A DNA stretch of 64,000 bases from Craspedostauros australis (GCA_026770025.1 JAMXDE010000018.1:434001-498000), one strand, 5' to 3'; counted from the stretch's first letter, positions 43,228 to 55,535 are shown. A program made the numbers and translations. The notes: generated by a model from the sequence alone, not told the origin.

Positions 43228-45865
43228 ATGGCGGGCACGGCTGATCCTCAAGCAACAACCCGAACCACGGCAAATGAACAAGTCAATGACGCATCTCGCC
43301 AAGGCAGCAGCCCACATGCCTCGGCGGCCATCATGAACAACGCCAACATGGCGGCAACGTTCACTGCCGCCAATGCTAGCGGCGATGCCAATGCAAGTGC
43401 CGACACTGGCATCGGCATCAGCATCAGCACGAATGCCAATGGTCAAAAGGTGATGGTCAATGAGAATTTTCTGTCGACTGTGCCGCCGGAAGATCTCATG
43501 CCAGATTCGATCGATAAGGTGTTGGCGAGCGAGATGAAGGCCCTTTCTCTGCAGCAGCGAGAACAAGTCTACGAGGACATCCACGGGGTCTCGGTCACAA
43601 TCGAAGAAACGGAGGAGTTCCTCGACGCCAAGCTGAAAGAGTTCGCTGCGCACATTCGGACCGTGCAACCGAAAGTTGCGTACGACATGGCATTTCAGCT
43701 GGACGATACCTTCGTCACCAACTCCGAATTTTGCATCATGTTCCTGCGCTCCGAGTCCTTCCGCGTCCAGCTGGCAGCGCAGCGAATGATCCGACACTTC
43801 GAGACGAAGCTAGACCTGTGGGGCAAAGACATGCTCGTCAAAGAAATCGATTACGACGATTTGGATCTCCTGACCCAGGAGATCGTATACACCGCAAATT
43901 GCAACCTTTCTGTACTCGAAAAGCGGGACACGTCAGACCGCGCTGTCATCGTATCCTTGGAGAAGTATCATCGAGCATTCTTCAGAACGGACAGTCCGAG
44001 GATATTCAACGTGAGTTGCTGGTACCATGCTCTGGAAGCATGTTGATGACACCCAGAAACACCCGGGGCAAGAGCGGAAAATGCACGTCACACTTGCATC
44101 TGACTGCCTGCCTGGCTGCCTGTCTGCCTGCATTCAGACAACTGAACTGATTTGCATGTTATCAACACCCTGAAAAACACACGCATCATCATCGTTATAA
44201 TCATGAACCGCAGCGGCATTATCACCACTGCTGATCCTGTTGCCTCCGGCTTGTGCCATTCCTCTTGAGTTTCTCACCTTCAGCTTGTTTGGTTTGGGTC
44301 TTTATCTTGCCTTCCTTCCTCCCCTCCTCTCCGTGTTTCCTGCTCTTGCTCTACCAATACCATATCTTCTCCAACTCTGTACAACTCACTTCCCAGAATC
44401 GCATCCTGTGGTACTTCATTATGGCGGTGATGAGGAATGACGAAACAACACAAAAGAATGGCGTTGTGTACATTTGTTTCGGCTTGGACTTTGTTCCCAA
44501 AATGGATGCAGTGGAAAGAGAGGTTTGGTGGGGCTCTTGCGCTGTACTCAATTCGTTGCCCATGCGTGTTGTCGGCTTTCACTACTGCTACAATTCGCCC
44601 AAGTTGCAACCATTCATCGCCTTGGTGTCAATGGGATTGGGACATGACACAAGATGTCGCGTGAAGGCGCACTACGGTACGTATGTGCAAGGCTTGACAT
44701 ATGAAGACCCTTGGAAATCGTTCGAATCTTCTGCAATATATGCCAAATTGCGAAAGATCTCACCCCGTTCGCTTGTTGCAATACAATCTCGTTCTTCTGT
44801 TCCGCAATATTCCATTCTCCATGCCTGCATACGATATGTGTTATATAATACAACCATGACATCTTCGTGTGAAATGATATCTTGGCACATCCATCACGGC
44901 TCCATTCATTGATCTATCCATCGGTCTATCGGTGCGTGGTATTATCTGCATTGTCAACAACCTACCCAACGATGCATCATCTGGTGCGTACATGTATCTT
45001 GCACATGCTTCTACAACGCGGGATGCACACATTGCATGCATGAACGTGTGGCCGTGCAAACCTTCGCTGACGTGATCGTTTGACATGTCTATTGGTATGG
45101 ATGACGCGGTGCCATCTCGTCTGACCAAGAGCAGGCACAACCCAGGAATGCCTCTACGCACTCATGTCGTTCGGTATTCCTGTGCAAGAGATCCCAATCA
45201 CGCATAATGGAGATCGGAAACTAGGTGGGTACGCCTCCAAGTGGCTAGGACGCCGTCAGTTGATCGAGAGGCGACCCAATATGTTCAGAGGCGCGATCGA
45301 ACTGCCAGCTAGAAATGACGTGCTTCTCGGCAAAGGCAAGCCAATCCAGGAACACTGCGGCAATAAGAGACTGCACGACATCGTCGCGTTATATTACGAC
45401 GATTACAACGAGGCTCCGACTCGACTGATGAAGCGTGCAACGTGCGAGAAAGTCCTGCAGGTCATCCACACCACCCCGGCAAAGTTCTTGAAACGCGCCA
45501 ACACAGGATATTGGGCAGAGGTGCCCAACAACGCTGCCTTGGAGAAGATCGGGCATTGCTTCCGTCGCAAACGAGAAGTCATCAACGCCCAAAGGCGAAA
45601 CAGAGAGCAATCAGATACGCAGCAGGGAGAACGAGAGGACGGTCAGGCATTGATTTTGCGCGCATTTGGCAGTCGCAAGGGTACCAACAGTAGCAACAAC
45701 AACGATGGCGGCGCTTCTGTCGCCGGTTTGGGGAGCAACAAGAGAGGCCGGATGTCACGGCCATCGCCAGGCATGCAGAATGCCCATGGCAGCGAGGCCA
45801 GTGCTCCAGAGGGGTCCTGCTGCGACGTGTTCTGTTTGCCCAACTTGCCCAAAGAGCCATTTTAA
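43228..45865 (+). CDS. CRAL-TRIO (Sec14-like) / DUF6824 fusion protein, gene B
   Basis: Three inferred exons, 43228-44010, 44397-44676 and 45135-45865, give 597 residues. The intron positions and phases (0, then 1) equal those of genes A and C. The ATG at 43228 opens a short Ala/Asn-rich N-terminus. YEDIHGVS lies near residue 115. The CRAL-TRIO region runs about 170-410 with FLRSESFRVQLAAQRM, DRAVIVSLEKYHR, NGVVYICFGLDFVP, VWWGSCAVLN and MRVVGFHYCYN. The DUF6824 region spans about 412-500 with DVLLGKGKP, CGNKRLHD and CFRRKREV. A Ser/Gly-rich tail contains a short basic patch. It is probably a cytosolic or membrane-associated lipid-binding protein; the role of its last domain is unknown. Intron 2 (458 bases) is AT-richer than the exons. 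Confidence 0.87.
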
Positions 45866-47472
45866 GTGTGAGGCATCTGGTGCGGACTACAGTACGGCTC
45901 GCGTACGAGCTCCACATCGAAGCGATCGAGCCCGTGGACAGGATATCGGCACCCGAATCGGAGTGGAGTTGCGAAGCCCTTTCCGAGACGCGCTGCTCGC
46001 AAACCAGCCCAGCCAACAACAAAGAGTGTGGCAGAATTACATTTTATGCAGCTGTTCTCACTGTGCTCACATGGTAGAGGACCACTCAGCAGACGAAGTC
46101 GGAGCACAGAGCAGAGCGCCGTCCATGTGTGTGCGCAATGTGTGTTACTACTCGGATGTAACGCACAACGAGCAGAGCGCCATACTTACTCTAGAATACA
46201 CGCATAATAGAATAGTTTGTAAGAGTTACATTTACAGCGATGGCTCCCCTCGGTACCTCGCGTCTTCCTAGAAACGCTGCGTGAGACACGAACGAAGATA
46301 CTCTTGGCACATCGTGAACAGGTCGTGTAACCTCGCAGAGTTCTCCATAGTATGTATGTATTGTATTACTGTGCAACAAAAACAAGACTTTGATGCGCAC
46401 ATGGCGAACACGCACTGGAGCGACAGACTGGCCCAGCCACGAGTGGAGCAGGCGGCAACGGAGAGAGTCACTGTGACTGGCACGATGATGGCGACGATCA
46501 CGATCACGATCGCAGGAATGACTGGCCAAGTGGTGGGCTTTGCGAGATGGTGCAGCGGCCACGCGAAAAAGAAATGAGGAGAAGTTCGTCCTTTTGGAAG
46601 AGTTCTTCCGCGGCGGGAGCGATGAGTGCTTGTTCTGTACCCAAGGTCGGATCCAAACGCGCGGCGAGCAGAAATGCAAATAGCACTCATGTCCATTCTG
46701 GCTCTTCATGTTTGGCCTCAGAGAGGTTGGCAAGGGAAAGAGCGTATCCACATAGTGTCACATGAAGGTATGCTCGCAAAGACAAGGCAAAGACTCACGG
46801 ATACAAGTACGAGGACAACGGCGAGAGCACACTTTGCGGAGATTCGTGTTTGGATTGGATTGGTGCCCATTGGTGGCCAGGGAGTGTCATGCTTCAGCAG
46901 ATCCATCACACTCGAACCAACTTTGAGATTAGATTAGTTCTTTTACACGTGATGCAAAATGAGCGAGCTGCGTTCAGACATGATTCGTCCCGACTGCTCT
47001 ACCATGTGATGGTAAAGCTCAAGAGGGACGCATAGCTATCATACCTATGTGCATCTGGTGGAAGCGCATCGATCCTATATAAGGCTCTATTGTGATAGCA
47101 GTAATATTCATTCTCTCTGTTCATAGATTGAAAGCGGGAGCGACTACTCCGTTCATGTCCATATCATCCGTACCATACATATGTAACTCGTACGAACACA
47201 ACTCCTACTCCTGCTCTTGTCCCCATCGAGCGCAGAAAACCGGGCCGTCTCTGTCCACAAGGATCTCTTTGTGGGTATGTTGCCACACCATGCTCTGCTT
47301 CGTTCTCTCTGGGTACGGAGAGTGTCAATGCTGAACGCTGGGCTCACGAGGTAACCATCAGCACGTATCACTGATGGCAACGCATTCTGAACACAGCCGA
47401 ATCATCCACGAGACCATGACAGACAAACTGAACTCCGTCCCTCCAGCACAGTCATGGGCAGTGTTGGGCGTT
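45866..47472. other. Intergenic region between gene B and DNA transposon 2
   Basis: Apart from a doubtful 58-codon frame at 46401-46577 it holds only short overlapping frames. TGTTGGGCGTT at 47462-47472, next to transposon 2, resembles that transposon family's right end. Confidence 0.5.
46401..46577 (+). CDS. Possible small single-span membrane protein
   Basis: A 58-residue frame from ATG to TGA: MANTHWSDRLAQPRVEQ, then a hydrophobic run TGTMMATITITIAGMTGQVVG that could cross a membrane, then a basic end (GHAKKK). Small mitochondrial or ER subunits can look like this. Nothing identifies it, and chance reading frames of this size are common here. Confidence 0.25.
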   Translation: MANTHWSDRLAQPRVEQAATERVTVTGTMMATITITIAGMTGQVVGFARWCSGHAKKK

Positions 47473-47477
47473 CCAGG
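47473..47477. repeat. CCAGG target duplication, left copy (DNA transposon 2)
   Basis: CCAGG flanks the left terminus and recurs at 49492-49496. Confidence 0.7.
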
Positions 47478-47629
47478 AACACCCAACAATTTGTCCAGAA
47501 TAAAGTGAAAAAAGCCAGTTTGAGTCTTACAGGACACGAATTAGAGATAAGTATTTTTTGCCACAGAAAGTTACAGATTCTGTAGGACGTGAACATTGAA
47601 GTAAGAACTTGCATCTAACGGACTATGTA

Positions 47630-48371
47630 GGACATATACGGACAGACTCGACCCATTCGGACACGTACGGACAAATCCGGACAGATCTGGACAAATCTGG
47701 ACAAATCTGGACAAATCCGGACAAATCTGGACAAATCTGGACAAATCCGGACAGCACTGGAACACAAGAGATTACTCAATCCAATAGAACAGATCTAGTT
47801 GTGGGCCCAAATGTGTCCTATCAACTGTTATCTTCTGAGAATATGAATGTTGTGTGTGGAAGTTATGAGCAAATTCACTAACCAGGTCTTTTTGGAGACC
47901 AAAGTGGACTAACCAGGTCGTGTTGGTGCCTGACACGATGATTGGATCAATGAAATGGCCGGCGTATCACTGCGACAGACTCGAAAATAATGATTTAGCC
48001 ACAGAGTCAACACATCAACCATTTCTTGGTGGGACAGTGTAAAGTACTCTAGTTTATGATGTTGTTGATGAATCCTGTTGAGCAGAGGGTCGAACCAACT
48101 ATATTGCATACTGACATCAACCATTGGCATGTACCTACCTTGGAACGGTCTACATTCAACTGCAAGGAGGTTCAGATCACCTGTAGTCAGTTCCTGAGAT
48201 ACCATTTGGTCACTGTGTGTACTGTGTTGGCCATATGTGCATACAAAAGGTCAAGCATACTTGATTATAACAACCCCACTACTCCAAGCGCACTCTATAG
48301 GGTACAGCCACGAAGCTTGAGGCCTTAGATCCATCTGCAAGGTGCTCAAATCTGGATATGGAGATAGCAAG
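47630..48371 (+). repeat. Left arm of a long palindrome
   Basis: Complementary to 48603-49333 almost base for base. The arms differ by about 11 bases in length, which fits one extra unit of the GGACAAATCT array in the left arm. Confidence 0.9.
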
Positions 48372-48602
48372 TGATGATGTGTGTAGCAGTACTGTGAACT
48401 CCTCACATGGCAGCACATGCTGTTCGATTGGAGCACCTTCCAGAAGGATCTAAGACTTCGAACTTCGTGGATGTATCCTTTGGAGTGTGTTGCAAGTGCT
48501 CGTCAGGTTGGATTGGACGACTATCAACGTTTTCCATGCACATCTGTTCGAGTTCCTGTACACCGCGTGCCGTATCGCACAGTACTGTGACACACAGCAT
48601 TG
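48372..48602. other. Loop between the palindrome arms, with a diverged third copy
   Basis: A 231-base spacer. Positions about 48436-48484 (GGAGCACCTTCCAGAAGGAT and onward) match the start of the right arm (TGAGCACCTTGCAGATGGAT) with many differences, so an older third copy of the arm end survives here. Confidence 0.65.
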
Positions 48603-49333
48603 CTTGCTATCTCCATATCCAGATTTGAGCACCTTGCAGATGGATCTAAGGCCTCAAGCTTCGTGGCTGTACCCTATAGAGTGCGCTTGGAGTAGTGGGG
48701 TTGTTATAATCAAGTATGCTTGACCTTTTGTATGCACATATGGCCAACACAGTACACACAGTGACCAAATGGTATCTCAGGAACTGACTACAGGTGATCT
48801 GAACCTCCTTGCAGTTGAATGTAGACCGTTCCAAGGTAGGTACATGCCAATGGTTGATGTCAGTATGCAATATAGTTGGTTCGACCCTCTGCTCAACAGG
48901 ATTCATCAACAACATCATAAACTAGAGTACTTTACACTGTCCCACCAAGAAATGGTTGATGTGTTGACTCTGTGGCTAAATCATTATTTTCGAGTCTGTC
49001 GCAGTGATACGCCGGCCATTTCATTGATCCAATCATCGTGTCAGGCACCAACACGACCTGGTTAGTCCACTTTGGTCTCCAAAAAGACCTGGTTAGTGAA
49101 TTTGCTCATAACTTCCACACACAACATTCATATTCTCAGAAGATAACAGTTGATAGGACACATTTGGGCCCACAACTAGATCTGTTCTATTGGATTGAGT
49201 AATCTCTTGTGTTCCAGTGCTGTCCGGATTTGTCCAGATTTGTCCGGATTTGTCCAGATTTGTCCAGATTTGTCCAGATCTGTCCGGATTTGTCCGTACG
49301 TGTCCGAATGGGTCGAGTCTGTCCGTATATGTC
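48603..49333 (-). repeat. Right arm of a long palindrome
   Basis: Complement of 47630-48371. Confidence 0.9.
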
Positions 49334-49491
49334 CGCTAACAGAATACAGGTTTCGGACTCTTGATCGAATTAGTCATGAGTTCTAACGCAATTTTGACAC
49401 ATTCAATAAAAGGCCATGTTTTGTCCTTTTTCTTGTCCGGCAATATTGTGGTTGTATTTCGACCAGAAATGTGGACAAATTGTTGGGTGTT

Positions 49492-49496
49492 CCAGG
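49492..49496. repeat. CCAGG target duplication, right copy (DNA transposon 2)
   Basis: Matches 47473-47477. Confidence 0.7.
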
Positions 49497-50491
49497 TTTG
49501 TGAGTGGATGCAAGTGGAATTCAGACCCGCAGAATATCAACACAATTCGCCAACCATAATTGTCATGAAGTATCTCCCATCTGCCGCGTTGATGCGTCAC
49601 CATTGCACCCGCCAACACCTCAAGACATTTCCAGACATCAAGTTGCCCCGCCGCCAAATGTCTGTACCAGTGATAGAGGGGAAAGTTCGCATTGTCGCGA
49701 AAATATCGATGGAGCGGAAGACGAGAAAAGGACAGAGCATGTGGAAGAAAATGGTGCGCCCTCGCCTGTTTCATGTGATGTATCCCTTTGGCAGCCAAGG
49801 GTTCTACACAAGTACGATGACCGGATGTTGGCATGTTCTGCGGAAGCCCAATAACACATCAGTTCTGTCGCAAAGGTCGCAGTCGGATGATCCTTGACAG
49901 TGCCTCTACAACATGGTACCGCAAATCTGCGAAGAGTTCCCAATACTCGTACTTGGTCTGCTACTACCCGTGGCCGTGCGCACACAGCTTGTGGAATTGT
50001 TGCGCCTTCTTCTCCTCTGTCGTTGTTGCGATGAGTACCTGGCACTACGTGCGCGTACGAGTGCTGCTCTGTGCCACTGCTCATCCCAATGCCCTCACGC
50101 AGTCGCCACCTTCGACCGAAGTTCGATGCTAACTTTCGACACCAAAAGGAAGGGACCACATCGGCTGTGGTTTTGCGACTGCTCACACTCCGGCCGTGGA
50201 TGGGTGGCCGTCCAAGATCAGCTGTGACCTTTGCCTCACTCTCTCGCAATCCGGGGCACAAAAACCCATTTCCATCTCTGTGCTGGTGCATATTTTGGGA
50301 CGAGTACAAGTCCTCTCCACACAAACACAAACGATTTCTCGCACGTATTACAAGGACCATACACCGATGCACGGTTCAATGCGATTCATTGCATTCTCCA
50401 TTGCATCGAACCATACCATTGATGTATTGTACGAGTGCTTCATTCGATGGCATCATAAAAAAGGCCTTCCCCCACTCCCAAGCCAATCGCA
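49497..50491. other. Upstream region of gene C
   Basis: Long frames exist on both strands (for example 50372-49638 minus), but their translations are Arg/Ser-rich without recognisable domains. It is taken as promoter and leader of gene C. Confidence 0.45.
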
Positions 50492-53400
50492 ATGTCCATG
50501 ATCGATCCAACGACAGACCAATGCCAAAGTGCCGATGCCGCACCAGCCGCCGGTGATTCCTCGCATCACTCACAAGCTCAGCCGGCACATGAGCAACAGC
50601 AACAAGATTTCCCCAGTGAGCATCGGCACCCATCGCCGATTCCGAACCCAAATCCGCATGGAGCAGCACGGTATGCCGCTGCATCCTACGAGTATGGCAA
50701 TCAAGATACAAGAGCTGTCAATGACAGCACCAGCAGCATCAACAACAACATGAACATGAACAACAAAAGTGCCGATGCAATGAAAATCGACAATTGCGCG
50801 GCCGCATCGGCAGCCTCGGCAACAGCGGAGTCGGTACCGGCAGCAGCGGAAGCAACAACAGCTGGAGGGCGGCAACATGCAGTACCGACACGACATGCAG
50901 CGTGCTCCCAGCGAGTTGGCGTCGCGTATTGCCAAAATGCAATCCCCCAGAACGCGCGAGATATCACCCCAGTCGATAAGATGCTCTCTGATGAGATCAA
51001 GTCGCTGTCCTTGCACCAACGAGAGCGAGTGTACGAGGACATCCACGGTGTTTCCGCCAACATACCCGAGACACCAACCATGCTCGCGCAAAAGCTGCAG
51101 GAATTGAACAGATTCATACATCAAACCGCCGTGAAGCCAGCCTACGATCTCGCGACGCAGCAATCGCCCGAGTTCGTCACAGATGAGTCGTTCCGACTCA
51201 TGTTCCTCCGCTCGACGTCCTACGATGCGCAGCTCGCCGCAGACAGGCTCATAGCGCACTTTGAAACAAAGTTTGATTTATTCGGCACCGAATACCTCGG
51301 CAGACGCATCACGTTCGATGATCTGGATCCGGTGGCACAGGAAGTGCTGTACTCGGCTGGATACATCTCCCTGCTCCCAGTGCGAGATTCATCCGGTCGG
51401 GCTGTGGTCGTGTCATTGGAGAGATTCCACAGGCAATTCTACAGGACCGAGAATCCCACCATCTTCCATGTAAGTCAACCATTGGGAATGCCGAGAAGCG
51501 TCATCCGTACCGATCCAGCTGCCTGTTTGCTCGTCGCATGGAGGTGCTTCCGTTTGGGATTGTTGCGCTCGTTGCGTTGGCCGGGTGTGTTTGGTTTTCC
51601 AGTGCGTGCCTCCAAAGCGTGGTGGCAGAGCGTCCCTCCATGTGGTCACCCTGCTTCTTGTCTTTTTGATCTTCTGTTGGATCGTCATCGTGATCGGGAC
51701 TGCTGCGTGCCTTCTGCGCGTCTCACACAGAGTGATCGTAACTGTCATCGCAAAACAATCCGAACCGAACCGTTTCCAACAATGTCACCACACGTCTGCA
51801 ACTCCGCACTCCATTCTTCACGAACAACTCAGAATCGAATTTTGTTCTACATCATCATGTCCATCCTCCAAGATGATGTTGAGACGCAACGCAATGGCGT
51901 TGTGTGGATCTGTTACGGTATCGATTTCACACCCAAGCTGGATCAGGTGGAGCGAAAGGTCTGGTGGGGCTCATGCGCCGTTCTGAACTGCGTCCCCATG
52001 AGGATCGTCGGCTTCCACTACTGCTACAACAGACCGCAGCTGAAACCATTCATCGCCCTGATAGGCATCGGGCTCCAGCGTGTCGCACGCTGCCGCATGC
52101 GGCTGCACAATGGTAAGTTCTTTCTGCATTCACTTTGTCATCGTGCTATCGTGGGTGCCGCCGATGATGTCGCCGATGGTGTTGGCGTGGCCTCACATCC
52201 ACGGACGAGGGAGAAGAGGCGGGCCTGTATCGTACAGCGCGCGCGCACGCACACACAATAGCTCGTACCTGTGAACAACACCGGTCGATTGACGAATGAA
52301 AGTATGGATGGATTGGTATGCTCCCACGGCCATGATGGATCGAGGCTGTAATTGTGGCTGTCCACGCCAATGCCACTTCTCGCACTCTATTCGCCATTCG
52401 TCTGACACCTGTGATGTTTCTCATTCTGTCTGTTCTCGCTTTATCGTGCCATTTCTTGACCTGTGGACCCCACCCGACGGATTTATGCGACGTTTCTCGA
52501 AACTCTCGCATACTCGCAACCGTATGTTAATGCGCATGGTGGCTCCCAATCTGGATGGTGGTCACGCACTCGTACCATCCGCCATGCCCACATGATCCCG
52601 TGTTTGCATCATCGCGCTCCGCTTCATCGACATCCCAAAAACGCCCACACTATGCCGATCACATTGCACCAAAATACGCACACACTCGCACACGCACTGC
52701 CATATCATACCCCCCGATGCCATGCAAGCAGGAACCTCACAGGAGTGCTTGTACACCCTGATGACATTCGGCGTGCCTGTGCAGGAGATACCCGTCAATC
52801 ACAAAGGCAGTTGGAAACGTGGTACCTACTTCACCAACTGGCTGGAACGTCGTCAGATGTTGGAACGCAATCTTGACAAGTACCCAAACGCCATCGAGCT
52901 CCCAGCTTGCGATGACGTCCTCCTGGGCAAAGGCAAGCCTGTGCAAGACCACGTGGGGAACAAGTACCTGCACGAAGTTGTGGCCATGCACTATGAGCAG
53001 TACAACGCGTGCGCAACGAGGTTGCAGAAGAGGGTGATATGCCAAACTGTACTTACGTTTGTGAAGGGCATGCCCGCGAAATTTTTGAAGAGAGAGGAGT
53101 GCGGTATCTGGGTGGAGATTTCTGATGAAGCTGCAAAAGACAAGATCGGCCATTGCTTCCGCAGGAGACGAGAAGTTATCAATCTCGACCTGAAGCATCG
53201 CAAGTCCAAGCTCAACCAGCAAGAGCAGCTCAAGACCTACTTGGTTGCGAATCCGGAGCGTGGGGAATCCGCACGAAAGCGGTTCCGCGTCGATGCCGAT
53301 CCTGATGAGGATGAACGGGCAGAATCACTGTGGCATGCACCGATTGCGGTCGAATCTTGCTTCAGCGCCACGCTGGGCACTTCTGCGAACAGCGCATTCG

Positions 53401-53627
53401 GTGAAGACCTCGCATCGTGCTGCTTACCCAATGCAGTCTATGGGATGGCTGCAGAAGACAATGCGATGACAAGGTTGCCACAACCATTGGCTGCTCGAAG
53501 CTCTGAGCAATTCGAGGATTCTCACACGTCATCACAGGATGTCGAGACAACGATTGCGTCGGATAGTGAGAGAGCGCAGGAGGGGACGCAAGATCAGTTC
53601 CTGTCTAAAATTAGGTTTCCCGAATAG
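50492..53627 (+). CDS. CRAL-TRIO (Sec14-like) / DUF6824 fusion protein, gene C
   Basis: Three inferred exons, 50492-51469, 51833-52112 and 52732-53627, give 717 residues; both introns have GTAAGT donors and AG acceptors at the positions used in A and B. The N-terminus is rich in Ser, Asn, Gln and Ala. YEDIHGVS lies near residue 181. The CRAL-TRIO part runs about 235-475 with FLRSTSYDAQLAADRLIAHF, GRAVVVSLERFHR, NGVVWICYGIDFTP and VWWGSCAVLN. The DUF6824 part, about 477-565, has DVLLGKGKP, HVGNKYLHE, MPAKFLKREECGIW and CFRRRREV. The last 150 residues are acidic and Ser/Ala-rich. Without splicing, exon 1 would read on into intron 1, but the paralogue alignment argues strongly for splicing. Confidence 0.87.
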
Positions 53628-55535
53628 AGCGACACGAAAATTAGCATCATCCTCTCTCTCTCTCTCTTGGTACAGAGAGAGACAGCGAGAGTACAACGTT
53701 GAGTTGAAGAGAGTATGGTAGACCACGGGACTGGTGCAGGCAGCAACTTTTACTTGTTCATATTGTAAATGCGTGCTTGTGTACGTACTACTATGCATGA
53801 GTCTAGCATTGCCCAGCTCCAGAGCATCAATGTTTGTCTTTCCCGTGACGACATTTGCCCTGCCTGATGCTGTTGGTCCGTTTGATGCAGTCATTGTGTT
53901 TGTATACGATTGGCAGTCTATCTAGATATTGTCATTCGGTTTTGTTCAACAGACACGTTTCATCAGACAGACATTCCGCCAGATAAACAGATGCACATGA
54001 ACACAGACAGACAAGGTCCCGAAAGAGTCCAAACTCGCTGCCTCGTGTTTGCCCACCTTGGAAACAGATCTGATCATACACAACATGGTTCAGTTTGGTA
54101 AGTACGTGGTGCGCATTCCCAAGATGGAGAGAATGGCTCTGTTGATCACGTGGCGAGGCAGTGTCATCCACTCCACTATTTGACGCAAACACGAAAGCAC
54201 GCAAGAACGCAAGAACGCAACCATGCGATCAACAAGCAGCGCGATCATCCAGCCAGAAGTCGGCTCGGTCATTCTTCTCCATCATGGACGGCCTCCTCTC
54301 TGCTCGTTCTCGTGGAGAGAGAGAGAAACGAAGAAAACACCTGGTATGGCAGGAAGAATCGAACACGGCAACAGCAAACGGATCAACAGATGCCGAGACG
54401 TGGTGGCTTTTCGTGTTAGCGACCAAAAAGGTATCTTATGGGCAGAGTTAGAGTCTAATCATGTACCAAACCTGGTTCAATCGATCGACCACTTTGACTC
54501 AAGTCAGTATGTTTCTCACGAAAACGCACACAAACGCGCATTGTTGTGTCAGTCTTGGATAGTCCTGTGAATCCCGTGTTGCTCCGTGTCCCAAACTGTT
54601 GCCGCCACACAAAGTCGACTTGCTCCTCCAAAATGAGAACAGTTGACAACCAAACACGCAAAAAAGTACGGACGAGCTGCTTGAACGAGCATGTCAGTGC
54701 CCTTCTACACAAATGTTAGTACGCTTCTACACAGACACCTTCATGACGAGTACTACTACGGGCACGATTGAGCGCTTGCGCGCAGACGATCATCAACAAG
54801 AATTGGCTCTGCGTGATCTTCCGTTGTGACCAAGGAAGGGAACACGAATCGAAGCCCCTGACAAGAAACACCGCAAAGTGCCCCCAGAGCCAACCCACGT
54901 GGGCACAAGATACAGACCCGCTTTTTGTGAGGCTTCATCCGTTGTCGGTCACCCATCATCACCGCCCTCATCACCGCCCATCTGACGTATTCCGTGCCCA
55001 GCCCAGCTTTCGAAGCGCGAACAAGGAGGGCCCACAAAAAGAGTCGGTTGCGACCACAATTCCACAAAACGCACAACCAAAGCCATCGGCTCCCCTCTTG
55101 ATGCAGCGCCAACCCATGTCTTGAGCCAGACACCACCCAGCGAATCCCATCATCGTCATCCGTGACTTTGTGCTCCTGCGGTAATCGATTCGCCACACCA
55201 TACTCGCGCTATTCATTACTTTATACATTATTGTACACTATCCTTCCACAGTTCATTCGTCATACTCGTGCTCGTACCACTGATCCGTTCCATCCATCTC
55301 ATCCAATACATCCACACCCCAGCGCTTTCGCGTTCTACGTCCATCTCTCCGTCTCTGATCATCCGTTGTCAGCTCTCCGTTGCCTCCCCGTTCCATCGCA
55401 TTCCTCCACCATCAGTCCGTTCTGCCCACTTCAACACACGACGCGTCACGCACAGCGCTGGAAGCACGCATCGGCATCCGCTGCCGCAAACGACCTCGAT
55501 CACGGTGTTGAGCACAAGCCAGAAGCCACGTCACG
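53628..55535. other. Intergenic region between genes C and D
   Basis: A CT-run followed by a GA-run (about 53651-53695) could form a hairpin in the 3' UTR of gene C. The rest has short frames without domains. The 300 bases before gene D are pyrimidine-rich, as leaders often are. Confidence 0.45.

Larger units (their letters stand above)
47478..49491. mobile_element. DNA transposon 2, non-autonomous foldback-type relative of transposon 1
   Basis: A 2014-base element ending AACACCCAACAATTTGTCC on the left and its complement on the right, the same outermost bases as DNA transposon 1. Inside lies a nearly perfect inverted repeat with arms at 47630-48371 and 48603-49333 around a 231-base loop. 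Each arm begins with an array of about seven GGACAAATCT-type units, the counterpart of the arrays in transposon 1. It has no transposase frame, so it would depend on an enzyme made elsewhere. It lies about 1 kb upstream of gene C. Confidence 0.88.

Noticed and set aside
47909-49065. Matching pairs of 90- and 98-codon frames on opposite strands that looked like duplicated genes
   Set aside because: They are the two arms of the palindrome read in opposite directions. The translations show no known domain, and the location is inside a non-autonomous transposon.
49638-50372. 244-codon minus-strand frame upstream of gene C
   Set aside because: Arg/Ser/Cys-rich translation without domains, in a region better explained as the gene C promoter.
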